A DNA stretch of 17,725 nucleotides from JADCGM01 sp943370355 (GTDB lineage: Bacteria > Pseudomonadota > Alphaproteobacteria > Sphingomonadales > Sphingomonadaceae), in contig CALRQP020000041.1 of NCBI GenBank assembly GCA_943370355.1, forward strand, positions 1 to 17,725, read 5' to 3'. This document shows, one piece after another, positions 13,148 through 17,725 of this stretch; positions within the stretch are counted from its first letter, which is position 1; each line of letters begins with the position of its first letter. The position numbers and the translations under genes are program-made. Under the pieces are notes generated by a model. The model was not told where the DNA came from. It saw nothing but the letters and a program-made list of their open reading frames with translations, and searched no databases.

Positions 13148-14443
13148 CTATTTCAGCGGCACCTCGCGGCCCATCGCCATGACATAGGCGATCTTGAGCA
13201 CGGCCTTCGGATCGGTCTGCGGATCGCCGTCGACGGCAATGAGGTCTGCCGACTTGCCGACGTCGAGCGTGCCCGTCTCATTTTCGAGACCGAGCAGCTT
13301 CGCGCCGCCCTTGGTCGCGGCGGTGAGTGCGTCCTTGGGCGACATGCCGCCTTCGGTGACCATCAGGTTCAATTCCTCGGCATTGCGGCCGTGCGGATAG
13401 ACGGCGGCATCGGTGCCGAGCGCAATGTTGACGCCCGCCTTGTAGGCGGCGGCGAGGCCCTTGCCGACGACCTGCATCGTCTGCAGCGCCTTGGCCTCGA
13501 CGTTCGGCGTGTAGAAATTCTTGCCGATGTGCAGCTTCAGTCCTTCGTAGGCCATCAGCGTCGCGACATAATAAGTGCCCTTCGCCTTCATCAGCGCGAT
13601 GTCCTTGGCGTCGGCATAGGTGCCATGTTCGATCGAATCGACACCGGCATTGACCGCAGCTTCGATGCCGCGCGCACCATGCGCATGTGCCATCGCCTTG
13701 AGGCCGACGCCGTGCGCGGTGTCGACGATCGCCTTCATTTCCGCATCGGTGAAATGCTGTTCGAGGCCGATCGCGCCATCGTCGAGCACGCCGCCCGTCG
13801 CCATGAACTTGATAACATCGACGCCGGCTGCCGCGTTTTTGCGCACCGCCTTGGCGCAGTCCTCAGCGCCGGTGCAGGCCCCCGGATTGAGCCCGGCAGC
13901 GTCGATCGCATGCGCGAGCTCCGGCGCAAGCCCAACCGTCGCATCGGCGTGACCGCCGGGGATCGAGAAGGCATTGCCGGCGACGAGGATGCGCGGTCCC
14001 GGGAAGCTGCCCTCATTCACCGCATCGCGCATCGCGAGCGAGGCGAGCAGCGGACCGCCCGCGTCGCGCACCGTGGTGAACCCGGCGCGTGCGGTGATCA
14101 GCGCATTCTTCAGGCCCGTCGTTGCCGCATAGGGTTCGGAATATTTGGTACGCAGCGTCGTGTACCAGGGCAGGCCCGAATCCTGCGTCAGATGGACATG
14201 CGCATCGATGAGGCCGGGCAGCACAGTCTTGTCGCGCATCTCGACGATGCGCGCGCCGCTGGGCGTGGTGAAGCCATCCTCGATGCGGACGATGCGGCCC
14301 TTGTCGACGACCAGTGTCGACTCGCCGCGCGCGGGCTTCGATGCGTCGGTGATGAGACGGCCGGCATGGATGGCGACGGTTTCGGCGGCAACGGGCGCGG
14401 CAAGCGCGAGCACGGCGGCAGCCGCGAGCAGTTTCGATGTCAT
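13148..14443 (-). CDS. Exported metal-dependent amidohydrolase (prolidase/imidazolonepropionase-like)
   Basis: A 431-residue protein with a signal peptide (MTSKLLAAAAVLALAAPVAA). It shows the amidohydrolase-superfamily pattern in order: GLIDAHVHL with H82/H84, VDVIKFMATGG with candidate carboxylated or metal-bridging K212, AMAHAHG with H253/H255, IEHGTY with H273 and LGTDA with D345. This arrangement fits the Xaa-Pro dipeptidase-like/imidazolonepropionase-like group that cleaves N-acyl or peptide bonds; the substrate is not known. ATG 14443 was chosen because it opens the signal peptide and follows CAGGGGA; longer frames add an implausible leader. Upstream lies a REPIN-like pair separating it from the small exported gene at 14653. 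Downstream is the DUF885 gene. Confidence 0.9.
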   Translation of the reverse strand: MTSKLLAAAAVLALAAPVAAETVAIHAGRLITDASKPARGESTLVVDKGRIVRIEDGFTTPSGARIVEMRDKTVLPGLIDAHVHLTQDSGLPWYTTLRTKYSEPYAATTGLKNALITARAGFTTVRDAGGPLLASLAMRDAVNEGSFPGPRILVAGNAFSIPGGHADATVGLAPELAHAIDAAGLNPGACTGAEDCAKAVRKNAAAGVDVIKFMATGGVLDDGAIGLEQHFTDAEMKAIVDTAHGVGLKAMAHAHGARGIEAAVNAGVDSIEHGTYADAKDIALMKAKGTYYVATLMAYEGLKLHIGKNFYTPNVEAKALQTMQVVGKGLAAAYKAGVNIALGTDAAVYPHGRNAEELNLMVTEGGMSPKDALTAATKGGAKLLGLENETGTLDVGKSADLIAVDGDPQTDPKAVLKIAYVMAMGREVPLK

Positions 14444-14504
14444 GATGGTCCCCTGAATCCCTGATGGGGGGGATGTTAGGGCGTGGTCATGAAGCTGCAA
14501 AGCC

Positions 14505-14620
14505 CGTCATCCCGGCGAACGCCGGGACCCAGCAGCAAAGATAGGATGCACGCGGCAGCGTGCGCGCGCTGCTGCGCGCTTTGTTTTAGCTACTGGGTCC
14601 CGGCGTTCGCCGGGATGACG
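14505..14620. repeat. REPIN-like pair of palindromic repeats
   Basis: The 28-base arms 14505-14532 and 14593-14620 are exact reverse complements. Each contains the palindrome TCCCGGCG-AA-CGCCGGGA. About 60 bases of GC-rich sequence separate them. Short hyphenated CGTCATCCCGGC... palindromes are dispersed widely in sphingomonad and other alphaproteobacterial genomes. The pair sits between two tandem leftward genes and could fold into a long cruciform or hairpin that blocks readthrough. Confidence 0.85.
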
Positions 14621-14652
14621 AATTAGGGGCAATCCTGCGCTTGCGTTCGGAG

Positions 14653-14985
14653 TCAGTGATTACGGCGGTAGCGAAAGTCCGGGAGGCGCATTGATTCCAT
14701 CGAGATCACCGCAATGCCGTCCTGGCCCAACGGTATGGCCGCAGTCCCAAACACGCCGCGTGCACCACCGGTGCCGATCATGACGCCGACTTCGCCGTGG
14801 ATCTGACGGGCGGGGCGGTCGGCTTCGAGGAGTGGATCGGCGGGCTGCGGGGCAGCGCTGTGCATCGCCGCTTCCTTCTGCTCGGGCGTCAGCTGATAGA
14901 CGGTCGCGGCGGGCGGCGGGGTTTCGGTCGCGAGCGCCGGAGCGGCGAGCGCGAGGGAGAGCAGCAGGGCGGACTTGATGGTCAT
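14653..14985 (-). CDS. Small exported protein, hypothetical
   Basis: A 110-residue protein with a signal peptide (MTIKSALLLSLALAAPALAT). The mature part has a Pro/Ala-rich start (ETPPPAATVYQLTPEQKEAA), then a strand- and glycine-rich C-terminal region (GEVGVMIGTGGARGVFGTAA, GQDGIAVISMES). It is probably periplasmic or surface-associated. No family name recognised. The ATG has GAGGAG eight bases upstream. It is divergent from the SUF operon, with about 130 bases shared between their starts, but nothing else ties it to iron-sulfur assembly. Confidence 0.75.
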   Translation of the reverse strand: MTIKSALLLSLALAAPALATETPPPAATVYQLTPEQKEAAMHSAAPQPADPLLEADRPARQIHGEVGVMIGTGGARGVFGTAAIPLGQDGIAVISMESMRLPDFRYRRNH

Positions 14986-15052
14986 CGACGCAACTCCTCG
15001 GACGATCCGACTGTAATCGCAACAACTGTCTGCTGCATGAACGCATGCGCGA

Positions 15053-15081
15053 TTGACTCTCCCCCGCAGCGCCCTATCTAA
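15053..15081 (+). promoter_or_regulatory. Probable sigma-70 promoter of the SUF operon
   Basis: TTGACT (15053-15058), 16 bases, then TATCTA (15075-15080). Transcription would begin about 15087, 28 bases before the regulator ATG. The -10 element abuts the inverted repeat at 15080. Confidence 0.6.
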
Positions 15082-15104
15082 ACCGGACGAATCCTTTCCG
15101 GTTT
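15080..15104. promoter_or_regulatory. Candidate operator of the SUF-operon Rrf2 regulator
   Basis: AAACCGGA (15080-15087) and TCCGGTTT (15097-15104) are exact reverse complements with a 9-base spacer. The site overlaps the -10 end and predicted start of the SUF promoter and lies directly before the regulator's GGAG/ATG. Rrf2 regulators bind such palindromes as dimers, so autorepression is likely. Inferred from position and symmetry. Confidence 0.6.
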
Positions 15105-15114
15105 ACGGAGCGCC

Positions 15115-15546
15115 ATGATCCGCCTCACCAATCTTGCCGATTATGCGGTCGTCGTGATGACCGCTGCGGCGCAGTCGCATGACCCGCGGCTGTCGGCGGG
15201 CGCGGTCGCCGCGATGACCGGGCTGCCGTCGCCGACCGTTGCCAAGGTGATGGGACTGCTCGGCCGCGGCGGCTTGCTCGCCTCGACACGCGGCGTCGCA
15301 GGCGGCTTCGCGCTGGCCCGTCCGGCGGCCGAGATCACCGTCGCCGATATCGTCGAAGCGATCGACGGGCCGGTGGCGCTGACGCAATGCGTTGAGCACA
15401 GCGGCGGCTGCGCACTCCATTCGGGTTGCGCCGTCCGGCCGCACTGGCCGCTCATCAACGGTGCGGTCCGGGATGCGCTCGCAGCGGTTACGCTCTCCGA
15501 AATCGCTGCCGCGCCAGCGGCAGCGCGCCAGCGCGTGGTGGCTTGA
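15115..15546 (+). CDS. Rrf2-family iron-sulfur-sensing regulator of the SUF operon
   Basis: A 143-residue Rrf2-type transcription factor. Residues 1-65 are the winged helix (NLADYAVVVMTAAA, SAGAVAAMTGLPSPTVAKVM, LLASTRGVAGGFALAR), the hallmark being the wing RGVAGGFAL. C92, C99 and C105 fit the usual three-cysteine Fe-S ligand cluster, spaced CX6CX5C. It matches the group annotated as SUF-system assembly regulator (IscR-like). When the cluster is lost, repression of suf genes is expected to lift. GGAG precedes the ATG. Its TGA and the sufB ATG are one base apart, so it heads the operon; a palindrome at 15080 is its probable operator. Confidence 0.9.
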   Translation: MIRLTNLADYAVVVMTAAAQSHDPRLSAGAVAAMTGLPSPTVAKVMGLLGRGGLLASTRGVAGGFALARPAAEITVADIVEAIDGPVALTQCVEHSGGCALHSGCAVRPHWPLINGAVRDALAAVTLSEIAAAPAAARQRVVA

Positions 15547-15547
15547 C

Positions 15548-17014
15548 ATGGCCCGCAACGCCGAAGCGCTCGCCGCGGTCGAGGACAATTCGACCTATAA
15601 ATGGGGCTTCAACTCCGACATCGAGACCGACTTTGCGCCGAAGGGGCTGAGCGAGGACACCGTCCGCTTCATCTCGGCGAAGAAGGGCGAGCCCGAGTGG
15701 ATGCTCGACTGGCGGCTGAAAGCCTACCGGCTCTGGCTGACCATGGAGCAGCCCGACTGGGCCAAGCTCGAGGTCGCGCCGATCGATTATCAGGACGCCT
15801 TCTACTATGCCGCGCCGAAGGAAAAGCCGAAGCTCGGCAGCCTCGACGAGGTCGATCCAGAAATCCTGCGCGTCTATGAAAAACTTGGCATCCCGATCGA
15901 GGAGCAGAAGATGCTCGCGGGGGTCGAGGGCGCGAGGCGGATCGCTGTCGATGCGGTGTTCGACAGCGTGTCGGTTGCGACAACCTTCCGCGCCGAGCTC
16001 GAAAAGGCCGGCGTCATCTTCCGCTCGATCAGCGAGGCGGTGAAGGAATATCCTGACCTCGTCCGGCAATATCTCGGCAAGGTCGTGCCGGCGCGCGACA
16101 ATTTCTTCGCCTGCCTCAATGCGGCGGTCTTTTCGGACGGCACCTTCGTCTATGTGCCGAAGGGCGTGCGCTGCCCGATGGAGCTCAGCACCTATTTCCG
16201 CATCAACGCCGCCAATACCGGCCAGTTCGAACGTACGCTGATCATCGCCGACGAAGGCGCTTATGTGAGCTATCTCGAAGGCTGCACCGCGCCGATGCGC
16301 GACGAGAACCAGCTGCATGCCGCCGTCGTCGAACTCGTCGCGATGGACGAGGCCGAGATCAAATATTCGACGGTGCAGAACTGGTATCCCGGCGATGCCG
16401 AAGGCAAGGGCGGCATCTATAATTTCGTGACCAAGCGTGCGCTCTGCTCAGGGCGCAACAGCAAGGTCAGCTGGACGCAGGTCGAGACGGGCAGCGCGAT
16501 CACCTGGAAATATCCGTCCTGCGTGCTGTCGGGCGAAGGCTCGGTCGGCGAATTCTATTCGGTCGCGGTGACCAACAATCGCCAGCAGGCCGACACCGGC
16601 ACGAAGATGATCCATCTCGGCAAGGGCAGCCGCTCGACCATCGTGTCGAAGGGGATCAGTGCGGGGCGTTCGAACAACACCTATCGCGGACTGGTCCGCG
16701 TCGCGGCGAGCGCGGAGGGCGTGCGCAACTTCACCCAGTGCGACAGCCTGCTGCTCGGGTCCGACTGCGGCGCGCACACGGTGCCCTATATCGAGGTCAA
16801 GAACCCCAGCGCTCAGATCGAGCATGAGGCAACGACGAGCAAGATCAGCGAGGACCAGCTGTTCTACGCCATGTCGCGCGGGCTGGCGCAGGAGGATGCG
16901 ATCGCGCTGATCGTGAACGGGTTTTGCCGCGAGGTGCTGCAGCAGCTGCCGATGGAATTTGCGGTGGAAGCGCAGAAGTTGTTGGGGATCTCGCTTGAGG
17001 GGAGCGTGGGGTGA
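15548..17014 (+). CDS. sufB: Fe-S cluster assembly scaffold protein SufB
   Basis: A 488-residue cytosolic scaffold protein that, with SufC and SufD, accepts sulfur from SufS/SufE and builds Fe-S clusters. The sequence is clearly SufB: an N-terminal domain (YKWGFNSDIETDFAPKGLSE), then the right-handed beta-helix core with YLEGCTAPM, YSTVQNWYPGD and NFTQCDSLLLGSDCGAHT. Cys398 and His426 are spaced 28 residues apart like E. coli Cys405 and His433, the proposed cluster-assembly pair. ATG 15548 begins one base after the regulator stop. The next start, a lipoprotein GTG, overlaps the stop TGA (GTGA). No sign of damage. Confidence 0.96.
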   Translation: MARNAEALAAVEDNSTYKWGFNSDIETDFAPKGLSEDTVRFISAKKGEPEWMLDWRLKAYRLWLTMEQPDWAKLEVAPIDYQDAFYYAAPKEKPKLGSLDEVDPEILRVYEKLGIPIEEQKMLAGVEGARRIAVDAVFDSVSVATTFRAELEKAGVIFRSISEAVKEYPDLVRQYLGKVVPARDNFFACLNAAVFSDGTFVYVPKGVRCPMELSTYFRINAANTGQFERTLIIADEGAYVSYLEGCTAPMRDENQLHAAVVELVAMDEAEIKYSTVQNWYPGDAEGKGGIYNFVTKRALCSGRNSKVSWTQVETGSAITWKYPSCVLSGEGSVGEFYSVAVTNNRQQADTGTKMIHLGKGSRSTIVSKGISAGRSNNTYRGLVRVAASAEGVRNFTQCDSLLLGSDCGAHTVPYIEVKNPSAQIEHEATTSKISEDQLFYAMSRGLAQEDAIALIVNGFCREVLQQLPMEFAVEAQKLLGISLEGSVG

Positions 17015-17361
17015 GCGCACGCCTTGCCCTATTCGCACTTGCAGCTCTGTCTGCATGTGGTTCTTCAGATCGGGACGCGACGCCTGCAGGTAAGTTACGA
17101 GTCGCCTCAGATGCGATCGTGCCAATGACGATCGATGGCTACCCAAGAATGTATGCCAACCTCGGGCCAATAGCGTTTGATCGCGCCAATCAACTTTCTG
17201 ATGCTGCAATGAATGCAATTGCTCAGATGCCAGGATGTAATGGCGTAGAAATAGGGGGCATCTCGGATAGCTCTACGAAAAATGACATACGGTGGTACGC
17301 CTATTGCTACAACCAGAGTAAATTCACTGTATCCGAGCATGATTTTGAGTTGAAAAAATAG
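17011..17361 (+). CDS. Putative lipoprotein inserted between sufB and sufC
   Basis: A 116-residue protein with a lipoprotein signal: hydrophobic LALFALAAL followed by the lipobox LSAC at residues 13-16, so the mature protein would be lipid-anchored at Cys16 in the periplasm or outer membrane. No Suf function is expected; residues 30-110 hold two more cysteines (PGCNG, YCYN). The start is GTG overlapping the sufB TGA by four bases (GTGA), so translation is coupled to sufB; sufC begins two bases after its stop. Hand counts of three 60-base lines give about 43-53% GC against 60-62% in sufB and sufC, suggesting a late insertion. Family unrecognised. Confidence 0.72.
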   Translation: MSARLALFALAALSACGSSDRDATPAGKLRVASDAIVPMTIDGYPRMYANLGPIAFDRANQLSDAAMNAIAQMPGCNGVEIGGISDSSTKNDIRWYAYCYNQSKFTVSEHDFELKK

Positions 17362-17363
17362 CG

Positions 17364-17725
17364 ATGTTAAGAATTGAAAACCTCCACGCCACCGTCGCCG
17401 ACAAGCCGATCCTCAAGGGGCTGTCGCTGACCGTCAATGCCGGCGAAGTCCATGCGATCATGGGGCCGAACGGCGCTGGCAAGTCGACGCTCGGCTATGT
17501 GCTGTCCGGCCGCGACGGCTATGAGGTGACCGAAGGGTCGGTGACCTTCCTCGGGCAGGATTTGCTCGCACTCGCCCCGCATGAGCGCGCCGCCGCCGGG
17601 CTGTTCCTCGGCTTCCAATATCCGGTCGAGATTCCGGGCGTGTCCAACCTCAATTTCCTGCGCACCGCCTTGAACGCCCAGCGCAAGCTGCGCGGCGAGC
17701 CCGAGGCGTCGGGGGCGGAGTTTCT
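17364..17725 (+). CDS. sufC: Fe-S assembly ATPase SufC (3' end outside window)
   Basis: The first 120 codons of SufC, the ABC-type ATPase that binds SufB/SufD and drives cluster assembly in the cytosol. Visible: Walker A GPNGAGKST at residues 34-42 and the Q-loop region FLGFQYPVEIPGV with Q85, including the SufC-typical FQYPVEIPGVS. The Walker B and signature motifs lie beyond the window. The ATG at 17364 follows the lipoprotein stop by two bases; no strong Shine-Dalgarno is visible ahead of it, so translation may depend on upstream coupling. Confidence 0.95.
   Translation, partial: MLRIENLHATVADKPILKGLSLTVNAGEVHAIMGPNGAGKSTLGYVLSGRDGYEVTEGSVTFLGQDLLALAPHERAAAGLFLGFQYPVEIPGVSNLNFLRTALNAQRKLRGEPEASGAEF

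Noticed and set aside
13391..14464. Long open frame opposite the amidohydrolase gene
   Set aside because: Arg/Asp-rich shadow without a ribosome-binding site or domain; the opposite strand is a complete amidohydrolase.

Overview
The window looks like a high-GC alphaproteobacterial chromosome, most likely a sphingomonad (Sphingopyxis/Sphingomonas-like). This is inferred from the Rrf2-regulator-sufB-sufC order, the protein styles and the repeat types; no 16S is present. It divides into a mobile accessory region (1 to about 10,935) and chromosomal backbone (about 10,936 to 17,725). The boundary is marked by a 45-base copy of the 3' half of a tRNA-Thr(CGU), read as an attachment site left by an integrative element. 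An intact tRNA-Thr(UGU) follows 54 bases later.

Left accessory part (1-5506). The tail of an IS5-type transposase abuts a small XRE regulator. Next come two paralogous genes of unknown function (552-968 and 1736-2152) flanking a DUF4230 gene. Each paralogue is preceded by a GAAA-loop terminator-like hairpin exactly 26 bases before its ATG. A 474-base palindrome-rich gap with a plausible promoter leads to a RepA-like AAA ATPase (2627-3694), a tyrosine integrase (3911-5071) with a strong terminator, and a small winged-helix-like protein. ATPase plus integrase is typical of replication/integration modules of genomic islands.

Right accessory part (5507-10935). A four-helix membrane protein ends inside a REP-like inverted repeat, followed by a small membrane/coiled-coil protein. 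A leftward pair encodes a tail-anchored coiled-coil protein and a McrA-type HNH nuclease, and diverges from a rightward GIY-YIG nuclease. A three-gene group with a predicted DNA-binding first gene ends close to the attachment site. Two nuclease genes plus unknown genes at the end of an integrated element suggest a defence cargo zone; this is inference from context.

Backbone part. After tRNA-Thr(UGU) and a cluster of hairpin/direct repeats come three leftward genes for exported proteins: a DUF885 peptidase-like protein, an amidohydrolase and a small exported protein. A REPIN-like palindrome pair lies between the last two. The rightward SUF iron-sulfur assembly operon follows: Rrf2 regulator with a probable operator, sufB, and sufC (cut by the window end). 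A lower-GC lipoprotein gene is wedged between sufB and sufC and overlaps the sufB stop.
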